Notes: generated from the sequence alone by a model not told the origin. A stretch of DNA of 64,000 nt from Corynebacterium sphenisci DSM 44792 (GCF_001941505.1 NZ_CP009248.1:310001-374000); one strand, 5' to 3'. Shown: positions 20,815 to 30,204, numbered from the stretch's first letter. Translations and numbers: made by a program.

Positions 20815-21560
20815 TGGGCCAGAAGATCCATCCGCACGGCCTCCGGCTGGGAATCTCCTCCGATTGGCGGTCCCGCTGGTACGCCGACAAGCAGTACGCC
20901 GACTACCTCGCCGAGGACATCAAGATCCGCGATCTGCTGTCCACCGGCCTGGAGCGCGCCGGCATCTCCAACGTGGTCATCGAGCGCACCCGGGACCGGG
21001 TCCGCGTCGACATCCACACCGCCCGGCCGGGCATCGTGATCGGCCGCCGCGGCGCCGAGGCGGACAAGATCCGCGCGAAGCTGGAGAAGCTCACCGGCAA
21101 GCAGGTGCAGCTGAACATCCTCGAGGTCAAGAACATCGACGCCGACGCCAAGCTGGTCGCCCAGTCCATCGCCGAGCAGCTGGCCAACCGCGTCGCCTTC
21201 CGCCGCGCGATGCGCAAGGCCATCCAGTCCGCCATGCGCCAGCCGCAGGTCAAGGGCATCAAGGTGGTCTGCTCCGGTCGCCTCGGCGGCGCCGAGATGG
21301 GCCGCACCGAGCGCTACCACGAGGGTCGCGTGCCGCTGCACACCCTGCGCGCCGAGATCGACTACGGCACCCACGAGGCCCACACCACCTTCGGCCGGAT
21401 CGGCGTGAAGGTGTGGATCTACAAGGGCGACGTGATCGGCGGCAAGCGCGAGTCCGACAAGTACGCGGCCAACGACCGCAACCGGCGCGGCGATCGCCGC
21501 GGCGGCCCGCGTCGCGGCGGCCAGCGCCGCCAGCGCGCGTCCGAGAAGAAGGAGGGCTAG
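20814..21560 (+). CDS. rpsC: 30S ribosomal protein S3
   Basis: Predicted product is 248 residues. GTG 20814 gives [20 protein letters not shown]; longer in-frame extensions overlap rplV and are rejected. The KH-domain GxxG element ([12 protein letters not shown]) and the mRNA-entry basic residues are present. The C-terminus is an Arg/Gly-rich tail ([18 protein letters not shown]), common in actinobacterial S3. Confidence 0.97.
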   Translation: MGQKIHPHGLRLGISSDWRSRWYADKQYADYLAEDIKIRDLLSTGLERAGISNVVIERTRDRVRVDIHTARPGIVIGRRGAEADKIRAKLEKLTGKQVQLNILEVKNIDADAKLVAQSIAEQLANRVAFRRAMRKAIQSAMRQPQVKGIKVVCSGRLGGAEMGRTERYHEGRVPLHTLRAEIDYGTHEAHTTFGRIGVKVWIYKGDVIGGKRESDKYAANDRNRRGDRRGGPRRGGQRRQRASEKKEG

Positions 21561-21564
21561 GCGC

Positions 21565-21981
21565 ATGCTCATCCCCAAGCGCGTCAAGTACCGCCGCCAG
21601 CACCGCCCGACCCGTTCGGGCCTGTCCAAGGGCGGCAACCGCGTGACCTTCGGCGACTACGGCCTGCAGGCCCTCGAGCCGGCGTACATCACCAACCGCC
21701 AGATCGAGGCCGCCCGTATCGCCATCAACCGCCACGTCAAGCGCGGCGGCAAGGTCTGGATCCAGATCTTCCCGGATCGTCCGCTGACCCAGAAGCCGCT
21801 CGGCGTGCGCATGGGCTCCGGCAAGGGCCCCGTCGAGAAGTGGGTCGCCAACGTCAAGCCGGGCCGGATCATGTTCGAGATGTCCTACCCGGACGAGAAG
21901 ACGGCCTTCGAGGCGCTCAACCGCGCGGCGGCGAAGCTGCCCTGCAAGACCCGGATTGTCCGGAAGGAGGATCAGTACTGA
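21565..21981 (+). CDS. rplP: 50S ribosomal protein L16
   Basis: Predicted product is 138 residues starting [39 protein letters not shown] is the conserved segment near the A-site tRNA, and includes the arginine hydroxylated in other bacteria. The TGA shares its last base with the rpmC ATG. Confidence 0.98.
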   Translation: MLIPKRVKYRRQHRPTRSGLSKGGNRVTFGDYGLQALEPAYITNRQIEAARIAINRHVKRGGKVWIQIFPDRPLTQKPLGVRMGSGKGPVEKWVANVKPGRIMFEMSYPDEKTAFEALNRAAAKLPCKTRIVRKEDQY

Positions 21982-22217
21982 TGTCGAACGGTATTCCCGC
22001 CCACGAGCTCCGCTCGCTCGGCGCCGACGACCTGGCCGCCAAGCTCAAGGAGTGCAAGGAGGAGCTGTTCAACCTCCGCTTCCAGATGGCCACCGGCCAG
22101 CTGACCAACAACCGCCGGCTGCGCGTGGTCCGCAAGGACATCGCGCGCATCTACACCGTGATGCGCGAGCGCGAGCTCGGGCTGTCCGCCGCCCCCACCG
22201 ACGGTGATGCCGCATGA
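21981..22217 (+). CDS. rpmC: 50S ribosomal protein L29
   Basis: Predicted product is 78 residues: two helices around [20 protein letters not shown] and [20 protein letters not shown], typical of L29. ATG 21981 overlaps the rplP stop; open sequence upstream in this frame belongs to rplP. Confidence 0.95.
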   Translation: MSNGIPAHELRSLGADDLAAKLKECKEELFNLRFQMATGQLTNNRRLRVVRKDIARIYTVMRERELGLSAAPTDGDAA

Positions 22218-22492
22218 GCGAGGAGAACATGAACAACACCGAGGCCGGGCGCCGCAAGGTCCGCACCGGGTACGTCGTGTCCGACAAGATGCAGAAGACC
22301 ATCGTGGTCGAGCTCGAGGACCGCAAGCAGCACGCCCTCTACGGCAAGATCATGCGCACCAACTCCCGGGTGAAGGCGCATGACGAGAACGAGGAGGCCG
22401 GCGTGGGCGACCGCGTCCGGATCGAGGAGACCCGGCCGCTGTCCAAGGACAAGCACTTCCGCCTCCTGGAGATCGTCGAGAAGGCCAAGTAG
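22214..22492 (+). CDS. rpsQ: 30S ribosomal protein S17
   Basis: Predicted product is 92 residues. The OB-fold core [20 protein letters not shown] and [20 protein letters not shown] is diagnostic. ATG overlaps the rpmC stop (ATGA). It is the last gene of this operon and is followed by a strong terminator, so transcription does not run into rplN as in many bacteria. Confidence 0.97.
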   Translation: MSEENMNNTEAGRRKVRTGYVVSDKMQKTIVVELEDRKQHALYGKIMRTNSRVKAHDENEEAGVGDRVRIEETRPLSKDKHFRLLEIVEKAK

Positions 22493-22516
22493 CCTCCCCG
22501 GCGCCCCCGCACCGCA

Positions 22517-22557
22517 CGCGCCCCGGCACCCCGCATTCCGCGGGGCGCCGGGGCGCG
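22517..22557 (+). terminator. S10 operon terminator
   Basis: A long inverted repeat (CGCGCCCCGGC-CCCGC / GCGGGGC-GCCGGGGCGCG) lies about 25 bp after the rpsQ stop. Confidence 0.8.
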
Positions 22558-22593
22558 TCCGCGTCCCCGGCGCCCGCCCGGCATACTGGGGCC

Positions 22594-23268
22594 ATGAGCA
22601 CGCAGCGCACCTGGGCCGAGATCCTGGCCGACGACCCCGACCACTCCCGCCGTTACGCCCGCCGCTGGGACGAGTTCGCGCGCAGCGGCCGGGACATCCT
22701 CGGCGAGGCCCGGCTGGTGGACGCGATGGCCCCGCGCGGGGCCCGGATCCTGGACGCCGGCTGCGGCCAGGGCCGGCTCGGCGGGCACCTCGCCGACCTG
22801 GGCCACGAGGTCGTCGGCGTGGACATCGACCCCTACCTGGTGGGCGTGGCCCGCAACCGGCACCCGGGGGCGCGGTGGCTGGTCGGCGATCTCGCCGAGC
22901 TGCCCGCGGTGCTCGCCGAGGCCGGGGTGCCCGGCGGCTTCGATCTGCTGCTGGCCGCCGGCAACGTGCTCACCTTCATCGACGCCGCGGACCGGCACCG
23001 GGTGCTCGCCGGCTTCCGGGAGGTCCTCGGCCCCGGGGGCCGGGCGGTGCTCGGCTTCGGCGCCGGCCGGGGCTGGGGCTTCGCCGAATTCGCCGCGGAC
23101 GCCCGGGCCGCGGGCCTGGTCCTGCGGCAGCGCTTCGCCTCCTGGGATCTGCGGCCCTTCGAGCCGGGCTCCGGGTTCCTCGTCGCCGAGCTCGTCGCCG
23201 CGGAGGCGGATCCCGACGGGGCCGGGGAGGCCGCCGGCGGCGACGCCTTCGCCGAGGGCAGCTGGTGA
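22594..23268 (+). CDS. Class I SAM-dependent methyltransferase
   Basis: Predicted product is 224 residues. Motif I is ILDAGCGQGRLGGHL (about residues 48-62), followed by the acidic VVGVDIDPYLV and a motif IV-like FDLLLAAGNVL, a standard Rossmann methyltransferase layout with family-typical length. The substrate is not evident. It starts soon after the rpsQ terminator and is followed at 7 bp by a NUDIX gene, so the two are probably co-transcribed. Confidence 0.85.
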   Translation: MSTQRTWAEILADDPDHSRRYARRWDEFARSGRDILGEARLVDAMAPRGARILDAGCGQGRLGGHLADLGHEVVGVDIDPYLVGVARNRHPGARWLVGDLAELPAVLAEAGVPGGFDLLLAAGNVLTFIDAADRHRVLAGFREVLGPGGRAVLGFGAGRGWGFAEFAADARAAGLVLRQRFASWDLRPFEPGSGFLVAELVAAEADPDGAGEAAGGDAFAEGSW

Positions 23269-23275
23269 GGCGGCG

Positions 23276-23797
23276 ATGACCCCGGAGTTCATCCTCGAGC
23301 TGCGCCGGCATATCGGGCACGCCCGGCTGTGGCTCATCGGCTGCACCGTGCTGGTGCTGCGCGAGGGCGCCGCCGGCCCGGAGCTGCTCATCGTGCGCCG
23401 CGCGGACACCGGCGCCTGGACCCCGGTGACCGGGATCGTGGATCCCGGGGAGGAGCCGGACCGGGCCGCGGAACGGGAGACCCGGGAGGAGACCGGGCTG
23501 GCGGTGCGCGCCCGGGCGCTGCTCTCGGTGCGCACCGTCGGCCCGGTGACCTACCCCAACGGCGATGAGGCGCTCTACCTCGACCACTGCCTGCTCGCCG
23601 ACCCGGCGGATCCGGAGGCCGAACCGCATCCGGCGGACGGGGAGAACACCGAGGCCCGCTGGTGCCCAGTGGACCGGCTGCCGGCGATGGCGCCGCGTTT
23701 CGGCGAGTTCCTCGACCTCGCCCTGGAGCGGCGGGCCGCCGACGCCGCCGGGCGGACCGGCCCCGGGGTGGTCTTCGGCGGGGACCGGCGCCGCTGA
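23276..23797 (+). CDS. NUDIX hydrolase
   Basis: Predicted product is 173 residues. The NUDIX box is GIVDPGEEPDRAAERETREE followed by TGL (about residues 54-76), with the metal-binding REtrEE glutamates intact. LVLREGAAGPELLIVRR is the typical first strand. The substrate cannot be deduced. Lies 7 bp after the methyltransferase gene. Confidence 0.88.
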   Translation: MTPEFILELRRHIGHARLWLIGCTVLVLREGAAGPELLIVRRADTGAWTPVTGIVDPGEEPDRAAERETREETGLAVRARALLSVRTVGPVTYPNGDEALYLDHCLLADPADPEAEPHPADGENTEARWCPVDRLPAMAPRFGEFLDLALERRAADAAGRTGPGVVFGGDRRR

Positions 23798-23861
23798 GCG
23801 CCGGGCGCCGAAAACAGGGGGTGCCGTGGCGGCGCCGATGCACGCGGTACACCATGGGGGC

Positions 23862-25100
23862 ATGAGCAATTCCGATTTCGGGCGCGGCCCCGCCCGGACC
23901 GCCGCCGAGGGCCTGCGGCCGGGCGATCCCGGCTACCGCCGGGCCCTGGTCGCGGTCCTGTTCGCGGGCCTGGCCAGTTTCCAGGCGCTGTACTGCACCC
24001 AGGCGCTGCTGCCGGTCTTCGTCGACGAGCTGCGCGTGGACCCGGCCACCGCGGCGCTCACCGTCTCCGCGACCACCGGGGCGCTCGCGGTGGCGGTGGT
24101 GCCGGTGTCGGTGCTCTCCGAGCGCTTCGGCCGCCGCCCGGTGCTGCTCGCCGCCGCGGTGAGCGCCACCGCCCTGGGCTTCCTGGTGGCGCTCGCCCCC
24201 GGCGCGCCCGCGGTGATCCTGCTGCGCGGGCTGCAGGGGCTGCTCGTCGCCGGGGTGCCCGCGGTGGCGATGACCTACGTCGCCGAGGAGGTGCACCAGG
24301 AGCATGTGCCCACCGTGATGGGCCTGTACATCTCCGGCACCACCGTCGGCGGGCTCCTCGGCCGGATCATCCCCTCGGTGGTGCTGGAGTTCGCCGGCTG
24401 GCGGGTGGCGCTGGCCGCCTCGGCGGCGGTGGCCTTCGCCTTCGCCCTGGCGACCTGGCGGCTGCTGCCCCGGCAGCGCCGCTTCGCCCCGAAATCGCTC
24501 ACCCTCGCCGGGGAGGGCGCCGCCATCGCCCGGCATCTGCGGGATCCCCGCCTGCTGGGGCTCTACGTGCTCGCCTTCCTCTTCATGGGCGCCTTCGTCA
24601 GCCTCTACAACTACCTCGGCTTCCGGCTCTCCGACCGGTTCGGGCTGTCCCCGGCGCTGGCCGGGTTCGTCTTCCTGCTCTACCTCGCGGGCACCTTCGG
24701 CTCCGCCCGGGCCGGCGGCTGGGCCCGGCGCACCGGGCGGCGCCGGCTGATCGCCGTCTCGGTGGCCGCCGCCTGCGCCGGGCTGGCGCTGACCGCGCTG
24801 CCCCACCTGGGCGCCCTGCTGGCCGGGGTGGCCCTGTTCACCGGGGCCTTCTTCGTGGCCCATTCGCTGTCCTCCTCGGCGGTGGGCCTGGTCGCCCGCG
24901 CCGACCGGGCGGAGGCGTCCTCGATGTACCTGTTCTCCTACTACGCCGGCTCCTCGGTGATCGGCTGGGTGTCCGGGCACGTCTTCGAGGGCGCCGGCTG
25001 GGCGGGCTTCGTGCCCTGGCTGGCGGCGCTCTCCCTGGTCGCCGGGGCCGCCGCGCTCTACGGGCTGCGCGGGATCGCCGAACCCCGCCGGGCCGACTGA
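23862..25100 (+). CDS. MFS transporter (YnfM-like)
   Basis: Predicted product is 412 residues with about 12 hydrophobic segments and the MFS signature between TM2 and TM3 (LSERFGRRPVLL). The N-terminal FAGLASFQALYCTQALLPVF resembles YnfM/arabinose-efflux-like exporters. ATG 23862 (MSNSDFGRG) is preferred; an in-frame ATG at 23838 is possible. Substrate unknown. Last of three genes separating rpsQ from rplN. Confidence 0.85.
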   Translation: MSNSDFGRGPARTAAEGLRPGDPGYRRALVAVLFAGLASFQALYCTQALLPVFVDELRVDPATAALTVSATTGALAVAVVPVSVLSERFGRRPVLLAAAVSATALGFLVALAPGAPAVILLRGLQGLLVAGVPAVAMTYVAEEVHQEHVPTVMGLYISGTTVGGLLGRIIPSVVLEFAGWRVALAASAAVAFAFALATWRLLPRQRRFAPKSLTLAGEGAAIARHLRDPRLLGLYVLAFLFMGAFVSLYNYLGFRLSDRFGLSPALAGFVFLLYLAGTFGSARAGGWARRTGRRRLIAVSVAAACAGLALTALPHLGALLAGVALFTGAFFVAHSLSSSAVGLVARADRAEASSMYLFSYYAGSSVIGWVSGHVFEGAGWAGFVPWLAALSLVAGAAALYGLRGIAEPRRAD

Positions 25101-25101
25101 G

Positions 25102-25120
25102 CCCCCGGGCGCCCCGGGGG
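25102..25120 (+). terminator. Hairpin after the MFS gene
   Basis: The short perfect inverted repeat CCCCCGG / CCGGGGG follows directly on the MFS stop and precedes the rplN promoter. Confidence 0.5.
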
Positions 25121-25125
25121 CGGGT

Positions 25126-25155
25126 TTGGCCCCGCGGGGTGGCGCATGCGATAAT
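25126..25155 (+). promoter_or_regulatory. rplN operon promoter
   Basis: TTGGCC at 25126-25131 and an extended -10 TGCGATAAT ending at 25155, with an 18-bp spacer, lie about 100 bp before the rplN start. This gives the first spc segment its own promoter after the inserted genes. Confidence 0.65.
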
Positions 25156-25256
25156 GCGCGGGTTGCCCGCCGCGGGATGCGGCGGCGACGCAGACCGCGT
25201 GCGCCCGGGACGGAAATCCGGCGCACAGAAGAAGATCCAGGTCAAGGAGAACCGCA

Positions 25257-25625
25257 GTGATTCAGCAGGAATCGCGTCTGCGGGTCGCCGACAACACCGG
25301 CGCCAGGGAGATCCTGTGCGTCCGCGTGCTCGGCGGCTCGACCCGACGCTTCGCCGGCATCGGCGATGTCATCGTGGCCACCGTGAAGGAGGCGACCCCG
25401 GGCGGCAACGTCAAGTCCGGCGAGATCGTCAAGGCCGTCATCGTCCGCGCCAAGAAGGAGACCCGCCGCCCCGACGGGTCCTACATCTCGTTCGACGAGA
25501 ACGCCGCCGTGCTGATCAAGCCGGACGGCGAGCCGCGCGGCACCCGCATCTTCGGGCCGGTCGCCCGTGAGCTGCGCGACAAGAAGTTCATGAAGATCGT
25601 GTCCCTCGCCCCGGAGGTGATTTAG
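25257..25625 (+). CDS. rplN: 50S ribosomal protein L14
   Basis: Predicted product is 122 residues, standard length. GTG 25257 after AAGGAGA gives [40 protein letters not shown] is the conserved C-terminus. It opens the short rplN-rplX-rplE operon, and the next start directly abuts its stop. Confidence 0.98.
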   Translation: MIQQESRLRVADNTGAREILCVRVLGGSTRRFAGIGDVIVATVKEATPGGNVKSGEIVKAVIVRAKKETRRPDGSYISFDENAAVLIKPDGEPRGTRIFGPVARELRDKKFMKIVSLAPEVI

Positions 25626-25940
25626 GTGAAGATCCGCAAGGGCGATACCGTCCTGGTCATCTCGGGCCCCGACAAGGGCGCCAAGGGCACCGTCATCGAG
25701 GCCTACCCGAGCCGGGACAAGGTCCTCGTCGAGGGCGTCAACCGCATCAAGAAGCACGTCGCCAACTCCGCGGCGGAGCGCGGCGCGTCCTCCGGTGGCA
25801 TCGTCACCCAGGAGGCCCCGATCCACGTCTCGAACGTCATGCTCGTCGACGCCGACGGCACCCCGACCCGCGTCGGGTACCGCTTCGACGACGAGGGCAA
25901 GAAGGTTCGCATCTCCCGCCGCACCGGGAAGGACATCTGA
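25626..25940 (+). CDS. rplX: 50S ribosomal protein L24
   Basis: Predicted product is 104 residues. The KOW motif [20 protein letters not shown] and [10 protein letters not shown] are diagnostic. GTG 25626 immediately follows the rplN stop. An assembly initiator of the large subunit. Confidence 0.97.
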   Translation: MKIRKGDTVLVISGPDKGAKGTVIEAYPSRDKVLVEGVNRIKKHVANSAAERGASSGGIVTQEAPIHVSNVMLVDADGTPTRVGYRFDDEGKKVRISRRTGKDI

Positions 25941-25942
25941 TC

Positions 25943-26512
25943 ATGAGCGATAACTACACCCCCCGCCTGAAGGCGCGCTACCGCTCCGAGATCCGGGACA
26001 ACCTGCAGAAGCAGTTCGAGTTCGAGAACATCATGCAGGTCCCGGGGATCACCAAGGTCGTCGTCAACATGGGCGTCGGCGAGGCCGCCCGCGACTCCAA
26101 GCAGATCAACGGCGCGCTCAACGACCTGACCCTGATCACCGGCCAGAAGCCGCAGCTGCGGCGCGCCCGCAAGTCGATCGCCAACTTCAAGCTGCGCGAG
26201 GGCATGCCGATCGGCGCCCGCGTCACGCTGCGCGGCGACCGCATGTGGGAGTTCCTGGATCGGCTGCTCACCGTGGCGCTGCCCCGAATCCGCGACTTCC
26301 GCGGCCTGTCGGATCAGCAGTTCGACGGCCACGGCAACTACACCTTCGGCCTGTCCGAGCAGTCCATGTTCTACGAGATCGACATCGACAAGATGGATCG
26401 GCCCCGCGGCATGGACATCACCGTGGTGACCACCGCCACGAACAACGAGGAGGGCCGCGCGCTGCTGCGCGAGCTCGGCTTCCCCTTCAAGACCGCCCAG
26501 CACAGGGACTAG
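25943..26512 (+). CDS. rplE: 50S ribosomal protein L5
   Basis: Predicted product is 189 residues with the conserved [38 protein letters not shown] and [19 protein letters not shown] segments. L5 binds 5S rRNA and the P-site tRNA elbow. It ends the operon; a terminator follows and rpsH is about 30 kb away. Confidence 0.98.
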   Translation: MSDNYTPRLKARYRSEIRDNLQKQFEFENIMQVPGITKVVVNMGVGEAARDSKQINGALNDLTLITGQKPQLRRARKSIANFKLREGMPIGARVTLRGDRMWEFLDRLLTVALPRIRDFRGLSDQQFDGHGNYTFGLSEQSMFYEIDIDKMDRPRGMDITVVTTATNNEEGRALLRELGFPFKTAQHRD

Positions 26513-26536
26513 GCCCCGCCCGGTCCCCGCTGCATC

Positions 26537-26580
26537 CGCCGGCCCCGCCGCCCCCGCCATGGGGGCGCCGGGGCCGGCGG
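26537..26580 (+). terminator. rplE operon terminator
   Basis: Inverted repeat CGCCGGCCCC-CCCCC / GGGGG-GGGGCCGGCG about 25 bp after rplE marks the end of the first spc segment. Confidence 0.75.
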
Positions 26581-26608
26581 CGTCTCCCCGGGCCCATTGC
26601 GGTCGCGG

Positions 26609-26627
26609 TCAGGTGAGCCTAACATCA
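26609..26627. promoter_or_regulatory. DtxR/IdeR-type iron box upstream of lipase
   Basis: TCAGGTGAGCCTAACATCA matches 15 of 19 positions of the DtxR consensus TTAGGTTAGSCTAACCTAA. It ends 49 bp before the lipase start, a position where bound DtxR would block the promoter. Binding is inferred from sequence only. Confidence 0.6.
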
Positions 26628-26676
26628 CCGGCGAACGCGGCCGGCTCGCCCGGGCCGCGCCCGATCGACGGAGGAG

Positions 26677-27489
26677 ATGCGCATGCGGACGTCCCGGATC
26701 CTCGGCCTGGCCCTGCTCGGGGGGTGGTTCTGGTGGACCTCCCGGGATCTCGGGCCGCAGGGCCGCGACCACGGCCCCCAGGAGAAGCTGCCGGTGGTCT
26801 ACGTCGCGGGCTCCTGGGAACCGTCCTGGATGGCCGAGCGCTTCGCGAACGCGCTGCGCCGGGAGGGCTTCGACGTGCACGTCTTCCTGGTGCTGGTGCC
26901 CGGCCGGCCGGAGACCAACCCGTACCGCACGGTGCGCGGCAACTCCGCGCGGCTGCCGGGGTTCGTCGAGGGCGTGCTGGAGCGCACCGGGGCGGAGCGG
27001 GTCGACGTGGTGACCTTCTCCCAGGGCGGGCTGGTCGCCCGGTACTGGCTGAAGCAGTTCGACGGTGCGCGGCACGTGCGGACCATGGTCAACATGGACG
27101 GGATCATCAAGGGCAGCCCCTGGCAGAGCTGGCTGATCAAGCACGGCTGGGGCCCGGAGGGCGACGCCATCCACGAGATGGCCAAGGGCGGCCCGGAGAT
27201 CACCGAGCTGAACACGCCCACCGAGGCGCTGCCCGGGATCCGCTACGTCAACATCACCACCATGTTCGAGATCGACGCCGCGCCGTGGACCATCAACTGG
27301 ATGGACGGCCCCGGCGACTACGAGAACCTCATGGTGCAGCGGCAGTTGCCCGGGGAGCCGATCCTGCACGCCACCATGGACCAGATGCGCGCCATGCAGA
27401 CCGGGGTCGCCTCGGCGCTGCGCGGCGGCCCGGTGGACTTCAAGAGCTCCTTCCCCTGGCGGCGCCGTCGGGTCCGGGGGAACGCCTAG
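26677..27489 (+). CDS. Lipase/esterase (EstA-like alpha/beta hydrolase), membrane-anchored or secreted
   Basis: Predicted product is 270 residues. An N-terminal hydrophobic segment after MRMRTSRILG suggests export or anchoring. LPVVYVAGSW is the first strand with the oxyanion loop, and the nucleophile elbow is VVTFSQGGLVARYWL (TFSQG in place of GxSxG, as in lipase class 2/EstA enzymes where the first Gly varies). MVNMDGIIKGSPWQS is also family-like. ATG 26677 lies 4 bp beyond GGAGGAG; an internal ATG two codons later is possible. The iron box just upstream suggests repression by iron, so a role in siderophore or host-lipid use is possible but unproven. Confidence 0.75.
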   Translation: MRMRTSRILGLALLGGWFWWTSRDLGPQGRDHGPQEKLPVVYVAGSWEPSWMAERFANALRREGFDVHVFLVLVPGRPETNPYRTVRGNSARLPGFVEGVLERTGAERVDVVTFSQGGLVARYWLKQFDGARHVRTMVNMDGIIKGSPWQSWLIKHGWGPEGDAIHEMAKGGPEITELNTPTEALPGIRYVNITTMFEIDAAPWTINWMDGPGDYENLMVQRQLPGEPILHATMDQMRAMQTGVASALRGGPVDFKSSFPWRRRRVRGNA

Positions 27490-27865
27490 CCCCGGCCGCG
27501 CGGCCCCCGGCTCCGGCGGATCCGGCGAGGGGATGCGGTCGGCGCGGCCGCCGGGGCGCCCGCCCCGGCGGCCGCCCGCGGCGTGCCCCGCCGGCCCGGG
27601 TGCCCCCGGCGGCGCGTGCCGGTCGGCCCGGTCGCCGCGGGTCTCCGCGAGGGGGTGCGGCGGGTGCGCCGCGGGCGTCGCTTCCTGGTCAAAGGGGTTA
27701 TCCAACCGTTATAAACCTGCTCCGGAGGGGCCGGTGCAACCGTAACGGGAGGGTCTGGAGTGGCGCCTGGGGTGGTTGTCGTGGGGGTTTGATGGGGGAG
27801 GGCGGCACGCCTTTCCCATGTTTCGACTTGACAACGGTCCGGGGGTGGACGATTCTCGTTTAACT
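27490..27865 (+). promoter_or_regulatory. Intergenic region before the SGNH-hydrolase gene
   Basis: 375 bp. The left half is GC-rich with no supportable gene. The right half is less GC-rich and holds promoter-like elements: TTATAA at 27709-27714, and TTGACA at 27828-27833 with a weak -10 around 27851. No obvious Shine-Dalgarno precedes the ATG, so the mRNA may have little or no leader. Confidence 0.35.
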
Positions 27866-28825
27866 ATGAAGCCGTTTACCACCACGATGCGCACCGCCGC
27901 CGTGGCCGCCGCAACCGTCCTGGGCCTCGGCCTGGGCGCGGGCGCCGCCGCCGCGCAGCCCGCCCTGCCCGAGTTCCCGATGCCCGCCCCCGGCGCCCCG
28001 GCGCCGGCCCCCGCCCCGGGTGCCCCGGCCCCCGGCATGGACATCCCCGGCCTGCCCGGGATCACCGCCCCCGCCGCGGGCGGCGCCAAGGAGATCGTCG
28101 CCTTCGGCGACTCCTTCACCGCCAACGCCGGCAAGGGCGGCCCCCGCGGCCTGGAGGCCGGGCAGACCCCCTGGGTCGCCAACTGCGCCACCGACATGGA
28201 GAACTGGCCCAAGATCGCGGCCAAGGAGCTGGGCAAGTCCATCGGCGACTGGTCCTGCAACGGCACCGGCGGCGCCCCGCTGGTCCAGATGAAGGCCTAC
28301 CTGGAGTCCGCCATCGCCTACGGCGACATCGGCCCGGGCACCCAGGACGTGGTGCTCATGTACGGCGGCATGGACGCCCTGCAGTGGGTGGACGTGGCCG
28401 GCGAGTTCACCGGCCAGCCGGTGCCCAACGAGACCCTGTTCCGCAACCTGGTCAAGGACATCCGGGACCGCGTCGCCCAGGCCGCCCCGGGCGCCCGCGT
28501 CACGCTGCTGTCCTACCCGGAGTACGCCACCGACGACAAGCTCTGCCTGGTCAACGTCGGCGGCACGGTGAACCCGATCCCGGCCCCGGGCGGCACCAAG
28601 GTCCAGGAGGCCTTCCGCGACAACATCAAGCACGCCGCGGAGGCCAACGGCCTGAACTTCATCGACGTCTACGAGGCCACCATCGGCCACGGCTCCTGCA
28701 ACCCGAACCCGAATGACCGCTGGGTCGTCGGCTTCCAGGACCCGGAGATGGGCCCGATGCCGAACCACCCGACCGTCAAGGGCGAGATCGCCATGGGCAA
28801 GATCGTCGCCAACGGCCTGCGCTAA
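27866..28825 (+). CDS. Secreted SGNH/GDSL-type hydrolase, divergent catalytic blocks
   Basis: Predicted product is 319 residues. A clear signal peptide (MKPFTTTMRTAAVAAATVLG, cleavage near AAAQP) is followed by a Pro/Ala/Gly-rich linker of about 45 residues and an SGNH domain. Block I is FGDSFTANAG with the nucleophile Ser. Block III reads GGMDA where GxND is expected, and block V reads PMPNHPTVKG, keeping the His but without Asp three residues before it. It may be an esterase of the corynebacterial envelope or an altered member. ATG 27866 is chosen for its signal peptide. Confidence 0.75.
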   Translation: MKPFTTTMRTAAVAAATVLGLGLGAGAAAAQPALPEFPMPAPGAPAPAPAPGAPAPGMDIPGLPGITAPAAGGAKEIVAFGDSFTANAGKGGPRGLEAGQTPWVANCATDMENWPKIAAKELGKSIGDWSCNGTGGAPLVQMKAYLESAIAYGDIGPGTQDVVLMYGGMDALQWVDVAGEFTGQPVPNETLFRNLVKDIRDRVAQAAPGARVTLLSYPEYATDDKLCLVNVGGTVNPIPAPGGTKVQEAFRDNIKHAAEANGLNFIDVYEATIGHGSCNPNPNDRWVVGFQDPEMGPMPNHPTVKGEIAMGKIVANGLR

Positions 28826-28857
28826 ACGGCTTCCGGCCACCGCCGGCGACACGCGAC

Positions 28858-28892
28858 AACCCCGCACCCACCGCATGGTGGGGGCGGGGTTT
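28858..28892. terminator. Bidirectional terminator hairpin
   Basis: Near-perfect inverted repeat AACCCCGC-CCCACC / GGTGGG-GCGGGGTT flanked by A and T runs, between the SGNH gene and the convergent MFS gene. Confidence 0.85.
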
Positions 28893-28907
28893 CGCCGTGT
28901 CCGGGGC

Positions 28908-30116
28908 TCAGCCGGTGTGCGGCCGGGCGGTGACCGCCGCGGCGAAACCGGCCCCGAGCACCGCCAGGGCGGCGAAGAGCAGGAAGGCCGCCCGCCCGCC
29001 GCCGGTGGCGGCGACGATGAACCCGGTCACCGCCGGGCCGGCGATGGCGCCCAGCCGGCCCACGCCCAGCGACCAGCCGATGCCGGTGGTGCGCGCCGCC
29101 GCGGGGTAGTGCCGGGTCACCCAGCCGTTGATCAGGGTCTGCGTGGCCACCGCCCCGTAGCCGGTGAGCGCGGCCAGGGCGAGCAGCGCCGCCGGGGAGT
29201 CGGCGTAGGCGAAGGCGGCCACCCCCGCCGCGCCGAGCAGGAAGGACGCCGCCACCACCGGCCGGGACCCCCACCGGTCCGCGGCCGCCCCGGCGAGCAG
29301 CCCGCCGAGCACCGCCCCGGCGTTGAAGCTCAGCAGGAAGCCCAGGGAGCGGGTCACCGTGGCCCCGGCGTCGTGCATCAGCGCCGGCAGCCAGGTGTTC
29401 GCCCCGTAGACGAAGAGCAGCGAGCAGAAGCTCATCGCCCAGAACAGCAGCGTCGCCGCCCGGGTGCCCGGGGCGAAGAGCAGCGCCAGCCCGGCCCGGC
29501 CCCGGGCCCCGGCGGCGGGCTCCTCCGCCGACTCCGGCAGCCCGGCCAGGGCCGCCGGCACCACGGTGAGCAGCGGCAGCCCGGCCACCAGGTAGAGCAG
29601 ATGCCAGGACCGATCGGGCAGCACCGCCATCGCGGTGAGGGCGGCGGCCAACCCGCCCACCGGGAATCCGGTCTGCATGGCGACGTAGGCGAGGTTGCGG
29701 CGGGCCGCCGGGGCGTGCTCCACGGTCATCGCCGCGGCCAGCGGCAGCACCGCGCCCAGGCCCACCCCGGCGGCGACCCGCAGCGCGGTGAAGACCATCG
29801 CCGAGGGCGCCGCCGCGCAGGCGACCATCAGCGCGGAGAACCAGGCCACCGCGGCGATGAAGGTGCGCCGCCGGCCCAGCCGGGCGGAGACCGCGCCCAC
29901 CGCCAGCGCCCCGGCGAGCATGCCGGCCAGGGCCGCGGAGCCGACCAGGCCGGCCTGGCCCGGGGTGAGGCCCCACTCCTCGCGCAGGGAGGTCAGGGTG
30001 GCGCCGTAGACCACCACGTCATAGCCGTCGAAGGCCACCGCGGCGGCGCAGATCGCGCCCACCGTCCAGGGCCGGCGCACGGGGTCGCGGGTCTCCCGCG
30101 GGGTCGGGGATGCCAT
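28908..30116 (-). CDS. MFS transporter, AAHS-like family
   Basis: Predicted product is 402 residues with 12 hydrophobic segments. The N-terminal AVAFDGYDVVVYGATL carries the DGYD motif of aromatic-acid:H+ symporters in TM1, and VSARLGRRRTFI is the MFS loop 2-3 motif. It lies 88 bp downstream of the ABC exporter genes on the same strand, in a locus that makes 2,3-dihydroxybenzoate. It could move DHB or the finished siderophore, or an unrelated aromatic acid; context only. Confidence 0.75.
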   Translation of the reverse strand: MASPTPRETRDPVRRPWTVGAICAAAVAFDGYDVVVYGATLTSLREEWGLTPGQAGLVGSAALAGMLAGALAVGAVSARLGRRRTFIAAVAWFSALMVACAAAPSAMVFTALRVAAGVGLGAVLPLAAAMTVEHAPAARRNLAYVAMQTGFPVGGLAAALTAMAVLPDRSWHLLYLVAGLPLLTVVPAALAGLPESAEEPAAGARGRAGLALLFAPGTRAATLLFWAMSFCSLLFVYGANTWLPALMHDAGATVTRSLGFLLSFNAGAVLGGLLAGAAADRWGSRPVVAASFLLGAAGVAAFAYADSPAALLALAALTGYGAVATQTLINGWVTRHYPAAARTTGIGWSLGVGRLGAIAGPAVTGFIVAATGGGRAAFLLFAALAVLGAGFAAAVTARPHTG

Positions 30117-30204
30117 CGGATGCTCCTCGGGGTGTCGGGATCGGGGGATGCGGGCCGGCCGGCTGCGGGTGGGGCGGAGTCGGGGGAGGGGAGGGGCGGG
30201 CGCC

